The notes beneath the pieces are model-generated. The model saw only the letters and a program-made list of their open reading frames with translations. It had not been told where the DNA came from and searched no databases. Positions 18,226-27,576 of a DNA stretch of 64,000 nt are shown piece after piece (the first letter of the stretch is position 1; each line of letters opens with the position of its first letter). The stretch is from Gammaproteobacteria bacterium. GTDB lineage: Bacteria > Pseudomonadota > Gammaproteobacteria > Pseudomonadales > Azotimanducaceae. The DNA lies in NCBI GenBank assembly GCA_018666555.1, contig JABIZD010000153.1, positions 1-64,000 on the forward strand. The letters are read 5' to 3'. Both the position numbers and the translations under genes were made by a program.

Positions 18226-18774
18226 TAAAATGGTTCGGTTCGATGAGCCTCTAGCATACCTAGAAATTGTCTGGAATCGAACCCGAATTGTGGCATAACC
18301 GCTGCCGAGTATAGAGGCTCGCCTGCTTTCCAGAAATAGACTCTTCGTGAGCCGGGCTCAGGGCCAAGGCGATTGATGGGGATCACGAGTCAGGCTCGAG
18401 ATATTCCGTTCTGAGCATTTGCCCGGGGTATTCCTTTGCGAGACTGATCATTGTTGATTGCCAGGCCTGGCCAGAAAGGCTGATCAAGATCATTTTCAAG
18501 ATATTGATGACAGGGAAGCATCTTTGAAAAATGGTATTAGCCTATTTTTTTGAGTTGCTGAAACGAGATGAGGGCAAGTCAAAAATATTTCTCAAGCGTC
18601 AGTATGGAATAAATCCTAATGTGACGTGCTACTAAAACGAACTAATTAGCAGGTAAAGGGAGCTGGTTGAAGCAAAGTCGCAGTAGGTTTTGGCTTGAAA
18701 TTTTCATTGTTCAGAAACCCTGCACTGTTTTATGAAGGACCGAACAAAACACTGAATCTGGATAAAAAAGTCAT
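18226..18774. other. Intergenic region, no gene seen
   Basis: No supported coding frame, RNA or hairpin terminator is visible in 549 bases between two minus-strand genes. The phosphotransferase promoter should lie at its left end and the 3' end of the CoA-transferase transcript at its right end. Confidence 0.5.
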
Positions 18775-21162
18775 TTAGGCTTCTCTCCAGATGGTTCCGG
18801 TGGTGTAAAAATGATCGAGTTGCGCCTGGGAATAGCCTATTTCGGATAAAACTTCCTCGTTGTGCTGGCCTGCTAAAGGAGGCCCTTTCAGGCTTTGTTG
18901 TTTGCCGTCGAAAGTCACGATCGGTCCGTGTCTGCGATAGCTCCCCAGGGTCGGGTGTTCTGCCTCGGCAGTTAAATCCATAGCCTTGGCGTGTTCATTT
19001 TCAGTCCAGAACTGGTTAGGGGCCAGTCCATCTGCCTGGACACAGCCGAGGGGTCCCAGCAGGGTTTGCCATTCCCTGGCATTTTTGCGAGCAAATAAAC
19101 GGGTCAGAGTTTCGGTTAGATGTTTATCGCCTGCGCGCATTTGTTCAGGGCTTGGGGCAGAGATATCCGCCGCTTCAAGGGCGCTACAGAAAATTTCAAT
19201 ATCAATAGCGGAATTTAAACCGAGAAAGACCCACTGCTGATCTGCACAAGGGTATAACCGATAGATGGGAGATAGTCCGTGCAGGTCGGCATCCGGCATC
19301 GCCCTGGCCGGTTTGCCCTTATAAGAGAGGAAGTCATCAGCGTTTGCGTAGGCATTAGCGATAAACATATCCACCAGAATCTGCTGTCCTGTGTTAGTTT
19401 CTCGTCTTGCCATTAACCCCAGCATGACAGAAGTGGCAACTACCAGCGCCGTGTTAGGGTCGGGGTTGACTTCATTGGCGCGCATGAGTCGCCGGCACCA
19501 CTTGTTTAGATCTTCGGTCTGCAGCAAGTTATTGGGTAGGCTTCCTCCCATCTGATACATGACGCCACCCATGGCGGCGCCAGGTATTGGGTGAGTGCTA
19601 GGCCTTGATGCTCCAGGGCCATCACTGCCATAGCCGTTACATTGCAGGTAGATAATGCTGGAATTGACCGCGCTGACTTGTGGATAACTGATGCCGAGAC
19701 GTTCCGGCACTCCCGGCCGGAAATTGTGAATCATCACATCTGCGTCTTTTAACAGGTCTAAAACAATTTGCCGGCCTACATCAGTTTTCAGATTGACCGA
19801 GATGCTACGTTTGCCAACATTGACACGCGCCGCGCCTAAGCCCGCTAACAGACCTCGAAATGGATCCCCCCCGACGGGTTCTATTTTGATCACCTCAGCA
19901 CCCATGTCGGCTAGAAATGCAGCACCCAGTGGTGCGGCGATTATGGTGGCAATTTCGATTACGCGGATACCCGTCAATGGTAGCTTGTTAGAGTCGTTTT
20001 TACCGGGTGATTGTCTTGGCGTTTTTGACCACTGCGGTTCCCAGCTTGGCTGTGTTGAATTGGCCGTTCCAGGCATGGCAGGTGTGGCAGTTAACCGGGC
20101 GACCGGACCAAGTTGCAGGGCCCCATTTTGGCCTTCGATGACATGGCCATTGGCGACTATGTCTGGGTCCTGTAGGGCTTCCTGAGTGGTCTGATAAGTT
20201 GTCGCGACAATACCTCCATCGTCGGTAAAGTCCTGCATCCATGCTGCTGCTGGTTTTTCCTGGATTTTACTAAGCATCCGGTTGCGGAATATTTCCTGTT
20301 TCTCAGGATCGCTTAAAAAAAGCTGCGTAGGGTTGAAATCCTCGTCTGCGATGATATCTATCAGTTCGGTAGCGATAAGAAAATTGTCGAATAAATGAGG
20401 TAACAAGTTGCCAAACTGCATCCAGCGTCCATCTCCGGCTTGAGCTGGATGATAAAACAGGCTCGGCATCGGTGGCTGGCTGGAAGGTGTTTCTATGAAA
20501 GGTAACAGGCCAAGGAATTGTTCTTTGAATTGCATGCCAATCATGGCGCCCATCTCATAGGGTAGCAGCCCCTGCAGGATGCTGGTTTCTACCAGCCGCC
20601 CTGGGCCGTTTTCACCTTGGGCAAGGAGCGCAGCTAAGATTCCGCTGACGGCGGATTGAGCACAGGCATGAACACCGACCTGCAAAGCCGAAAAGACAGG
20701 CCCAGGACGATCGACAATGCCTGAAAACAATCGCATCCTGCCACTGTAGGCCGCAACGGTATGCTCGTATCCCGGACAGTTACTCATCGGTCCACGATTA
20801 CCAAAGCCGGTGATATGGCAGTAAATGAGATGGCGGTGTCTTCGGTGAATAGTCTCAAAGGAAAGCTTTCGGCGGGCCAGGGCATTACTGCGCCAGTTAC
20901 ACACCAGTACATCCGCGGCAGCCGCCAGCCGATGAAAGCGTTCAAGATCCTCGGCGAGGTCCAGATCCAGCATCAATTGCTGCTGACCTCGGTGCCACAT
21001 TGGCCTGGCGGGTAACTCATCTAATTCATCAGTAGTAGCTGCTTCGGGGCGCTGGATGGTAATTACCTGTGCACCGAAATCAGCCAATACCATGGTCGCC
21101 ATACCTGCAGCTGGACCCGAGCTAAGGTTCAATACACGAATGCCCTCAAGTGCCTGTGACAC
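18775..21162 (-). CDS. Tandem CaiB/BaiF (class III CoA-transferase) fusion
   Basis: This 795-residue protein carries two class III CoA-transferase/racemase domains, at about residues 4-370 and 395-790, joined by a linker rich in Pro, Ser and Gln. Each half has the opening GIRVL/IEI and the GAEVI/GAQVI strand. Single-domain enzymes use an aspartate in a motif like RPGYDLxxQAxSG. Here the N-half reads CPGYEHTVAAYSG (Glu133) and the C-half RPSTHPIPGAAMGG (His524), so neither has the usual Asp. Class III enzymes move CoA between acids or epimerise 2-methylacyl-CoA. The GTG start is supported by GGAGAG just upstream. It appears monocistronic. The two halves may act as an internal dimer with altered chemistry. 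Confidence 0.83.
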   Translation of the reverse strand: MSQALEGIRVLNLSSGPAAGMATMVLADFGAQVITIQRPEAATTDELDELPARPMWHRGQQQLMLDLDLAEDLERFHRLAAAADVLVCNWRSNALARRKLSFETIHRRHRHLIYCHITGFGNRGPMSNCPGYEHTVAAYSGRMRLFSGIVDRPGPVFSALQVGVHACAQSAVSGILAALLAQGENGPGRLVETSILQGLLPYEMGAMIGMQFKEQFLGLLPFIETPSSQPPMPSLFYHPAQAGDGRWMQFGNLLPHLFDNFLIATELIDIIADEDFNPTQLFLSDPEKQEIFRNRMLSKIQEKPAAAWMQDFTDDGGIVATTYQTTQEALQDPDIVANGHVIEGQNGALQLGPVARLTATPAMPGTANSTQPSWEPQWSKTPRQSPGKNDSNKLPLTGIRVIEIATIIAAPLGAAFLADMGAEVIKIEPVGGDPFRGLLAGLGAARVNVGKRSISVNLKTDVGRQIVLDLLKDADVMIHNFRPGVPERLGISYPQVSAVNSSIIYLQCNGYGSDGPGASRPSTHPIPGAAMGGVMYQMGGSLPNNLLQTEDLNKWCRRLMRANEVNPDPNTALVVATSVMLGLMARRETNTGQQILVDMFIANAYANADDFLSYKGKPARAMPDADLHGLSPIYRLYPCADQQWVFLGLNSAIDIEIFCSALEAADISAPSPEQMRAGDKHLTETLTRLFARKNAREWQTLLGPLGCVQADGLAPNQFWTENEHAKAMDLTAEAEHPTLGSYRRHGPIVTFDGKQQSLKGPPLAGQHNEEVLSEIGYSQAQLDHFYTTGTIWREA

Positions 21163-21421
21163 CGTCTCTCCTTTGCTTAACTCGTGAAGATTCTCATCTC
21201 AAAAATAGGTCATGTTAGCTTAACCTGCAAGGTTATTGTTGGCCCTTGCCAGCAATGACTTTGTTTGTAATTAATCGTTTTGTTCTAAATGATGATCACC
21301 CGGTCATCGCGGACCTAGCCTTCAGTGAAGGCCTGGCTCAGGACACTTTCCGGTCCGGGATAGGGCCCTTGGTTAAGCTAAATGAATCGCCGGGGTAACT
21401 ACAGACGCAGGGCCTGTCTAA

Positions 21422-21982
21422 CTACTGCCTGATTCCTTCGACAATCAGTTCTACTTCGACATCACCTATCCAGGCGAACAGCCCAAAGTCGCCAGCGCTG
21501 AGGGTGACATTCCCCTGAAAACCACTTCGATAGCCTCCCCATGGGTCTTCTCCTTCGCCAATCTGATGGACGCGGATGGATATGTCTTTGCTGACGCCAT
21601 GCAGAGACAGTTCGCCGTGCAAAAGGCCACTTTTATCATCGCCTTCAAAGGAACTGCTGATGAAATTGATTTCTGGGAAGTCGACTACGTTTAGATACTC
21701 GTCGCTCTTTAAGTGCTTGTCTCTTTCAGCATGGTTGGTGTCCAGGCTGTTAGCCTGTATTTTGACCGTCGCCTCGTTGTTTTCTGGCGTTTCGGCGTCA
21801 AAGCGGAAATGTCCGTCGAAGCGGTTGAAATGTCCGATAATGTAGGACAAACCCAGATGCGAGACTTTGAAAGTAACAAAAGCATGCTGGCCCTGGCTAT
21901 CGATTGCGTATTCTGCTGCTGTGGCAGGCTGGGACAGCAGCAAGGCTGTTATGACGGTGGCGTATAACCAATTTTTAAACAT
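21422..21982 (-). CDS. Exported YceI-family protein
   Basis: The 186-residue product has a signal peptide (MFKNWLYATVITALLLS, cleavage near ATAA) followed by the YceI lipocalin-like barrel with YAIDSQGQHAFVTFKVSHLG and FNRFDGHFRFD. YceI proteins are periplasmic beta-barrels that bind long polyprenyl chains such as ubiquinone-8. I chose the ATG at 21982 because GAGGA lies about ten bases upstream and the signal peptide begins there; an in-frame start at 22090 would bury it behind 36 residues. It is probably a single-gene unit. Confidence 0.88.
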   Translation of the reverse strand: MFKNWLYATVITALLLSQPATAAEYAIDSQGQHAFVTFKVSHLGLSYIIGHFNRFDGHFRFDAETPENNEATVKIQANSLDTNHAERDKHLKSDEYLNVVDFPEINFISSSFEGDDKSGLLHGELSLHGVSKDISIRVHQIGEGEDPWGGYRSGFQGNVTLSAGDFGLFAWIGDVEVELIVEGIRQ

Positions 21983-22254
21983 GGTGGGGAATCCTCTTTT
22001 ACCAAAACCTTCTTTTCTATGCGGTGTGTTAATCATGATTTCTTTGCCGGAAGGCATGGAATCTCTGATTTGTATAGATTGGTTTACCATTTTTTTACTA
22101 ACTTAGGTACTTCTTTTTGATATCACCACCCGCCCTATGGACTCGTTGTCGTGCAGAGATGCAAAAAAATGGCTGGCACTGATGGGCTCAGTTAGTTGGT
22201 TGGCCAGCGCGGGGCAGCCTGCAAGTGCTGGCTGGTGTCTGCTCCGGGCTGACG

Positions 22255-23220
22255 TTAATATCCAGCCTCTCTGTCAATGACGCCTTCGAGTTTTTCACCG
22301 TTGATATAAGCTTGCAGATTGTGGATGAATCGATCAATGTTGCGTTGTACCCTGAATTGGCTTGCACCAGCAGTATGTGGTGTCATGACGACATTTGGCA
22401 TGCTCCATAGTGGAGAATCTGCAGGCAGGGGTTCTCGGGGTGCAACATCCAGAGCTGCGCCTCCAATTTGGCCGTTCTTTAGCGCATTAATCAGTGACGT
22501 TTCGTGCATCACTTCTCCCCGGGTGACATTGACCAATATGGCATTGTCCTTCATAACGGTGAATGCGGCTTCATCAAAAAGTTCTCGAGTGTGGCTCGTC
22601 AAAGGACAACACACGCTGACGATATCGGAGAAGGCTAGCAATTCCTCTAGCCTGGCAGGGCTCCATACTTCCGGCACTTCTGTCATCGGTGCTACAGGGT
22701 CCCGATCAACGGCAATGCACTTCATGCCGAATGCCGCGGCTCTTTTAGCCATGGCACGACCGGTGCCGCCGAGGCCAATAATGCCAAATACCGAACCTGT
22801 CAGTTCTATTTCCTGAAATCGCATCTCTGGCCGATGATTCCAGCTATCGGCGCCATAGCGTAGGGCAGTTGCTAACTGGCGAGTTAGCATTAACAGTAAT
22901 CCAAAGCCATGGTCTGCCAGGTGTTCTCCCACCAGACCTTTCTCGCTGGTCAATACGACCTCACTTTCAAGAAACTCTGGATAAAAAAACATATCCACTC
23001 CGGACGAAATAGATTGTACCCACTTAAGCTGGGTTGCTGCAGAGAATAACTTTTTATTAACAAGACCCAGGATAACTTCAGCATCGCCGACATGCTGGAT
23101 AGCCTCCTGGTGGGTGGTAACAATAACTTCGCCGTTGTGCCCAGCAAGAGATTCGATTTTGCTGAGATCGGCTGTCGGGACGGCTGGTAATGTCAGACCT
23201 GGAATAATGACAATCTTCAT
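22255..23220 (-). CDS. D-2-hydroxyacid dehydrogenase family protein
   Basis: This 321-residue protein is an NAD(P)-dependent 2-hydroxyacid dehydrogenase. The Rossmann motif GLGGTGRAMA lies near residue 148, the substrate-binding Arg is in NVTRGE, and the catalytic Glu/His pair is in REPLP and TPHTAG near 263 and 280. Known family members reduce 2-keto acids or oxidise D-2-hydroxyacids. The ATG overlaps the stop of the upstream hydratase as ATGA, so the two are translationally coupled, suggesting that it acts on a keto acid connected to the hydratase step. Confidence 0.88.
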   Translation of the reverse strand: MKIVIIPGLTLPAVPTADLSKIESLAGHNGEVIVTTHQEAIQHVGDAEVILGLVNKKLFSAATQLKWVQSISSGVDMFFYPEFLESEVVLTSEKGLVGEHLADHGFGLLLMLTRQLATALRYGADSWNHRPEMRFQEIELTGSVFGIIGLGGTGRAMAKRAAAFGMKCIAVDRDPVAPMTEVPEVWSPARLEELLAFSDIVSVCCPLTSHTRELFDEAAFTVMKDNAILVNVTRGEVMHETSLINALKNGQIGGAALDVAPREPLPADSPLWSMPNVVMTPHTAGASQFRVQRNIDRFIHNLQAYINGEKLEGVIDREAGY

Positions 23221-23960
23221 ATGATGACAACCTCAGTTTTACCAATCGCTTCAAAGTCGCCGACCCAGGTACCTGGTTTATCCACGGTTTGCCGGGTATA
23301 TGAGCCAGTAATAAGGAGTTGATCTTTTTTCAAACCAAGGCCGAACCGATAAAGCCGGTTGATCAAGCCAGCAATAGATTCAAAATGGTCATCAATGTGT
23401 CCATCTGCAGCGGTTTTTTCGATTAATTCACCGTCTCTGTAAAGAGCGACAGTGAGGGCTTCGAAATCCTGGTCGAGTGGTACAAAATGGCCAGCCACGA
23501 TGCCCCATTGGGTCAGGTTCTCCGCGACTCTAATGCCGTCTGCAGCAGGACCCGTCAGGCGACGCTGGTTAATCTCAAAACCAGGCGCAACTGCATCGAT
23601 AACAGACCTGGCCAAGTGCCTGTCTGCTGAATCGGTTGCGATGTCTTGTGCTACACGAAACACCAGTTCGTTTTCAAGTCCGAGCTGGCCGATAGAGGCC
23701 AGCTCGAGGCAGTCGCCGGACTGGTGAATTCGGCTACTGAGTATAAATCCGAAAGGTCTTATGCCTGCACCAAACCTGTTTCGAGAAGTACCCGAGGTTA
23801 GGCCGATTTTATATCCGCCAAGGGACTCCCCTGCAGTCTGCCATTTCTGCAGCAGTTCCAGCTGTAAGCGCTGTCCCTCATCAATACTGGCCTCCGGGAG
23901 GGTTGTTGGCAATGTCCCGGTGCGCATTCCTTGCCACAGGGTATCGATTAGATGGACCAC
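23217..23960 (-). CDS. 2-oxopent-4-enoate hydratase-like protein (FAH fold)
   Basis: This 247-residue protein resembles MhpD/DmpE hydratases and related decarboxylases of meta-cleavage pathways. GYKIGLTSGTSRNRFG lies near residue 46, and the metal-binding Glu pair is in LENELVF near 92-98. Such enzymes add water to 2-hydroxypenta-2,4-dienoate or decarboxylate 4-oxalocrotonate. The GTG start follows GGAGTTAATGCA. It is the first gene of a two-gene operon with the 2-hydroxyacid dehydrogenase (4-bp overlap). No ring-cleavage dioxygenase is nearby, so the pathway source is unclear. Confidence 0.85.
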   Translation of the reverse strand: MVHLIDTLWQGMRTGTLPTTLPEASIDEGQRLQLELLQKWQTAGESLGGYKIGLTSGTSRNRFGAGIRPFGFILSSRIHQSGDCLELASIGQLGLENELVFRVAQDIATDSADRHLARSVIDAVAPGFEINQRRLTGPAADGIRVAENLTQWGIVAGHFVPLDQDFEALTVALYRDGELIEKTAADGHIDDHFESIAGLINRLYRFGLGLKKDQLLITGSYTRQTVDKPGTWVGDFEAIGKTEVVII

Positions 23961-24095
23961 TGCATTAACTCCATTTGTGAATAGGTCATTGAAAACCGAG
24001 TTGGCATAACAATCAACCCGCTTGTGATGCTCAGGTAGAGAACTTGAGACCTTGGCTTAATCGCGTTAGTTTTAAGCTAAATAGGGGAAAATGCC

Positions 24096-25214
24096 ATGCG
24101 CAATGGTTTTAGGATATTAGATACTGATTGCCATCAGATTGAACCGCCGAGTATTTGGGCGAAATACATCGATCCTGAATTTGCTGATCGTGCCCCGGCT
24201 ATGGCCGACATAGGTGGCGGGAAACAAGCCATGGTAGTTGAAGGGATGCCGCTGACCAAGCAGGATGGTAACTACCCCATGGATGCCAAGGAATTCCATG
24301 ATGCGGTAGTCGAGGCCATGAAGCAGCATGAAGAAGCGCGGGCGCAGGGCTTTAATGCAATTAGTCGCCTGGCCGATATGGAACGAGAGGGAGTTGACGT
24401 TCAAGTCGTTTATCCCACTGTCGGAGGACAATTACTCGGCAAACAGTTCCACGACACAGATTTACTGGCGGCTTGCTGCCGCGCTTATAATGATTGGAGC
24501 ATTGATTATTGTAGTGCTGATGCTGCAAAACTGCTCAGCGCAGCGATGTTACCGATGCAGTCACCAGACCATGCCATAGAAGAAGCAAAACGCAGCAGCG
24601 AGAGGGGAGCTGCGTGTTTTTATATCAGGCCTAATCCCGTTGAGGGACGTAATTTATACCATCCTGGTTTTGATCGGCTATGGGCCGTGCTGGCGGAGCT
24701 GGGTAAACCCGTTTGTATCCATGATTCTGGTTCACCTTACCTGCCTTCATTTGGGGAGCGGATGCACACCCATACATCGGGTCATATTATTGCTCATCCG
24801 TTTGAAGCTATGGTCGCGATGATGTCATTGATCTGGTACGGGGTTATCGAATCCAACCCTGATTTGAAAATTGTTCATGTCGAGGCTGATGCAGGGTGGC
24901 TGCCGTATTGGTTGCAGCGGATGGAGCAACATTGGGAGTTTTCCGGCAATGCCGAACACCCGCTTTTGAAAAAGCGCCCGACAGAGTATTTTAAATCCAA
25001 TTTCCTGGTTGCTTGCCGAGGCGATGAGATGACCTTGCCTGCCGCGGTTGAGTTAGTTGGTGAAGATTACATCACGTTCAATACAGATTATCCTCACCCG
25101 GATGGAACCTGGCCTGGAGGTTTCCAGGCGCTCATTGATCAGCCTATTTCGGAACAGAGCAAGCGAAAAATATTTTGGGACAACGCTGCTGCGACTTTTG
25201 GTGTGGCCGAATAA
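24096..25214 (+). CDS. Amidohydrolase-2 family protein (ACMSD-like)
   Basis: This 372-residue metal-dependent hydrolase/decarboxylase-type protein starts with ILDTDCHQIEP, the form of the N-terminal metal site found in amidohydrolases annotated as related to aminocarboxymuconate-semialdehyde decarboxylase. Further expected ligands lie in CIHDSGSP, IVHVEADAGWLPYW and FNTDYPHPDG near the C-terminus. The ATG follows GGGGAAA. It is divergent from the hydratase/dehydrogenase operon and may share its catabolic role. Either decarboxylation or hydrolysis is possible; the sequence does not decide. Confidence 0.85.
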   Translation: MRNGFRILDTDCHQIEPPSIWAKYIDPEFADRAPAMADIGGGKQAMVVEGMPLTKQDGNYPMDAKEFHDAVVEAMKQHEEARAQGFNAISRLADMEREGVDVQVVYPTVGGQLLGKQFHDTDLLAACCRAYNDWSIDYCSADAAKLLSAAMLPMQSPDHAIEEAKRSSERGAACFYIRPNPVEGRNLYHPGFDRLWAVLAELGKPVCIHDSGSPYLPSFGERMHTHTSGHIIAHPFEAMVAMMSLIWYGVIESNPDLKIVHVEADAGWLPYWLQRMEQHWEFSGNAEHPLLKKRPTEYFKSNFLVACRGDEMTLPAAVELVGEDYITFNTDYPHPDGTWPGGFQALIDQPISEQSKRKIFWDNAAATFGVAE

Positions 25215-25417
25215 CCCAGCGACTCGGGTGGTCCGGTTTTTGCGCTTTGTTACCGGTGTTACCGGTTTTACTTTCTGTCACTCGTGTTTCTCTGTGACAC
25301 TCTGTTATGAGCGCAGTTTGAGCGTCGCGCAGATATTGGCTGTGAGCTCAAGCGATTGCCAATATTGGGAATGATTCACAATAAGCCTATAATCTAGTTT
25401 CAGACGTGGGAGGTTCG

Positions 25418-25849
25418 ATGGCTCAGCAAAAATATGCCAGTTTGGTTTTAGGTTCAGAGGGTGACAATATTCAGTCTCTGGGTGCCATGGTTGCTTTTCT
25501 TGTTTCCAATGATTTGTTATCGGAATCGCTTCAGCAACGCTATCCCAGCGCGATCGCCCGAATTCGGATGCAGGATTTAACTGGCGCTGCATTTCTCACA
25601 ACCATCCTTGATGGTGAAGTTCTGGATGAACATTTAAATGCAGAGGGTAGAGCATTCTGCCTGGCTTATCTTATTTCCGGTGATTTTGAATTAGACCTTG
25701 CCAGGGTCGATGATCAGGGTCTAGAAGATTGGCTCCTCTATGACAAGATATCACCTGTTATGGCGAAGGTTTTAATGAGCCAGAGACAGCCTTCCACAGG
25801 ACTGCGCCGGATCGCAGCTAAGGTGCTTCAATTCCCTCGATTTCGCTAA
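25418..25849 (+). CDS. Small hypothetical protein
   Basis: I do not recognise this 143-residue, soluble, acidic-to-neutral protein. It has no signal peptide or membrane segment. The N-half is Leu/Ala-rich and probably helical, with DFELDLARVDDQGLEDWLL in the middle and a basic tail RRIAAKVLQFPRFR that could contact nucleic acid or membrane. The ATG at 25418 sits just after GGGAGG, a strong ribosome site, which makes it likely to be a real gene; a GTG at 25406 would add four residues. It lies 203 bases after the amidohydrolase gene on the same strand. Confidence 0.65.
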   Translation: MAQQKYASLVLGSEGDNIQSLGAMVAFLVSNDLLSESLQQRYPSAIARIRMQDLTGAAFLTTILDGEVLDEHLNAEGRAFCLAYLISGDFELDLARVDDQGLEDWLLYDKISPVMAKVLMSQRQPSTGLRRIAAKVLQFPRFR

Positions 25850-26162
25850 ATTCGGTTTAGGCGAATTATTTTCATCAGGAACCAGACTTGGTATTTTAGG
25901 TAACGGGGAGGTGTTCCCTGGACTGTATCATGGTGCTGATTCATTTTTTCCAGAGGCGACGCTGAGGCAACGATTATAAAGCAGATTTCTGGCCGTCCTG
26001 AGGGACGGGTTCAAAAATAATAACTAGCGGCCAGAGGCTGCTAAAGCTTCTGGCCGCTGGGTATGGCTGTGGAAGTGATCACGTATGGCGGCCATTGTTT
26101 CGTCAAGCCTGGGTGAGCCGAGAAGCACCTAGGGCGATGCAGCGTTTTGCAGTGGGTGGCCC
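25850..26162. other. Intergenic region with terminator-like hairpins
   Basis: This 313-base gap between convergent genes contains no supported gene. It holds a strong hairpin at 26026-26058 and a smaller one at 25993-26008 (CCGTCC/GGACGG). Confidence 0.6.
26026..26058 (-). terminator. Probable terminator of the P450 gene
   Basis: 14-base arms AGCGGCCAGAGGCT and AGCTTCTGGCCGCT pair with one G-T wobble around a 5-base loop. On the minus strand the stem is followed by AGTTATTATTTTTG. It lies 104 bases after the P450 stop codon. Confidence 0.6.
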
Positions 26163-27407
26163 TTACCAGGGGTGTAATCGCACCGGCAGAGTTTCATAGC
26201 CTTTAACAAAGCATGACTGAACACGCTCGGGCTCACCGACCACCTCAACAAACTTGAAGCGTTTCATGATTTCTTCCCAGACCGTCTTCAACTGCATTTC
26301 TGCAAGGCGATTGCCCATGCATCGGTGCAAACCGAATCCGAAAGACATGTGATGCCGTGATCGGTCTCTGTCGATCTGGAATTCGTTCGGGTTAGTGATT
26401 ACTTCATCATCCCTGTTGGCAGACACATACCACATGATGACCTTGTCACCTTTCTTGATTAGTTTGTCGCGTAACTGGTAATCCCGCGTCGCCGTGCGTC
26501 TCATGTGAGCGAGTGGGGTCTGATAGCGAATCACCTCTGATACCATTATGGGTATGAGGTCTGGGTTATTTCTCAGTTTGTCGTATTCCGCCGGGTTCTG
26601 ATTCAGGAAATAGACGCCGCCGCTGATGGAGTTACGGGTCGTGTCATTGCCACCGACGATCAGCAAAATCAGATTACCCAGATATTCCATGGGGTCCATA
26701 TTTTGAGTGTCTTTGCCGTGCGCCAGCATGGATATAAGATCATTACCCGGTTTTTTGTTAATGCGCTCATTCCAGAGACCGGTGAAGACTTCCAGACATT
26801 CCAGCAAAGCCTCTCTGCGCTGGGCTTCCGGCGTTGTACCGCCGTTAACCTCTGAGGAGGTTGCCATATCAGACCAGTAGGTCAGCTTTCGGCGGTCTTC
26901 AAATGGGAAATCAAATAATGTGGCCAGCATCTGAGTGGTCAGTTCTATGGAAACACGTTCAACCCAGTTGAAGGTTTCACCCAGCGGCAGTCGGTCAAGA
27001 ATCTCGCCCGCACGCTTGCGAATAATGGGTTGCAGCAGTGCAAGGTTAGTCGGTGCCACTACGCCCGTTACGGTTCTGCGCTGGACGTCATGCTTGGGCG
27101 GGTCCATTTGAATGAAGCTACTGGTCTTGAAGTCAGACATTCTTTCAAAGATGGTGATTCCCCCGGTTTCGGAAGAGAACACTTCTGGGTTCTTCTCGAC
27201 TTCCATAATGTCATTGAATTTGGTGACAGACCAGTAAGACCCGAAGGGGCTGTTCTTGCAATAGTGAACAGGGTCTTCTTTACGCAAGCGTTCAAAATAA
27301 GGCCAGAAGGCATCATTCTTAAATAACATCGGATCGCTTACATCGATGTCCTCGAGGGGCATTGCATAGGCATCAGGGAATTCGGTGATATTGATGGCTT
27401 CACTCAT
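26163..27407 (-). CDS. Cytochrome P450, CYP153-type
   Basis: This 414-residue soluble bacterial P450 shows the CYP153-like features: DIDVSDPMLFKNDAFWPYF near residue 21, I-helix GGNDTTR near 253, the ExxR in EVIRYQ, and heme-binding FGFGLHRCMGNRLAE with Cys363. Known CYP153 enzymes hydroxylate the terminal carbon of alkanes and related hydrophobic chains, with electrons from a ferredoxin and ferredoxin reductase. Neither partner is encoded in the window. It is divergent from an AraC-type regulator, an arrangement often seen for this family, and an inverted repeat lies between them. Terminal alkane or acyl-chain oxidation is the best guess. Confidence 0.9.
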   Translation of the reverse strand: MSEAINITEFPDAYAMPLEDIDVSDPMLFKNDAFWPYFERLRKEDPVHYCKNSPFGSYWSVTKFNDIMEVEKNPEVFSSETGGITIFERMSDFKTSSFIQMDPPKHDVQRRTVTGVVAPTNLALLQPIIRKRAGEILDRLPLGETFNWVERVSIELTTQMLATLFDFPFEDRRKLTYWSDMATSSEVNGGTTPEAQRREALLECLEVFTGLWNERINKKPGNDLISMLAHGKDTQNMDPMEYLGNLILLIVGGNDTTRNSISGGVYFLNQNPAEYDKLRNNPDLIPIMVSEVIRYQTPLAHMRRTATRDYQLRDKLIKKGDKVIMWYVSANRDDEVITNPNEFQIDRDRSRHHMSFGFGLHRCMGNRLAEMQLKTVWEEIMKRFKFVEVVGEPERVQSCFVKGYETLPVRLHPW

Positions 27408-27524
27408 AATTGTTCTCGTTGAATTACTAACGGATCATTAGTTTCGGGGCCTGACTGTCACTGCTGCGCAGGTCAGTACTTCGACACATCCCTAAGAGTA
27501 TCGATAATTTCGATTGATGCCCAT

Positions 27525-27566
27525 AGCCGTTTGTGACAATATTTTGTCATATAGTGACAAACGGCT
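27525..27566. promoter_or_regulatory. Inverted repeat between P450 and AraC genes
   Basis: Perfect 10-bp arms AGCCGTTTGT and ACAAACGGCT flank 22 bases that also contain two direct GTGACAA copies and one TGTCAT. It lies just upstream of the preferred start of the regulator gene (27577), about 118 bases from the P450 start. The symmetry suggests an operator for autoregulation or joint control. Confidence 0.55.
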
Positions 27567-27576
27567 TGTCGATAAG

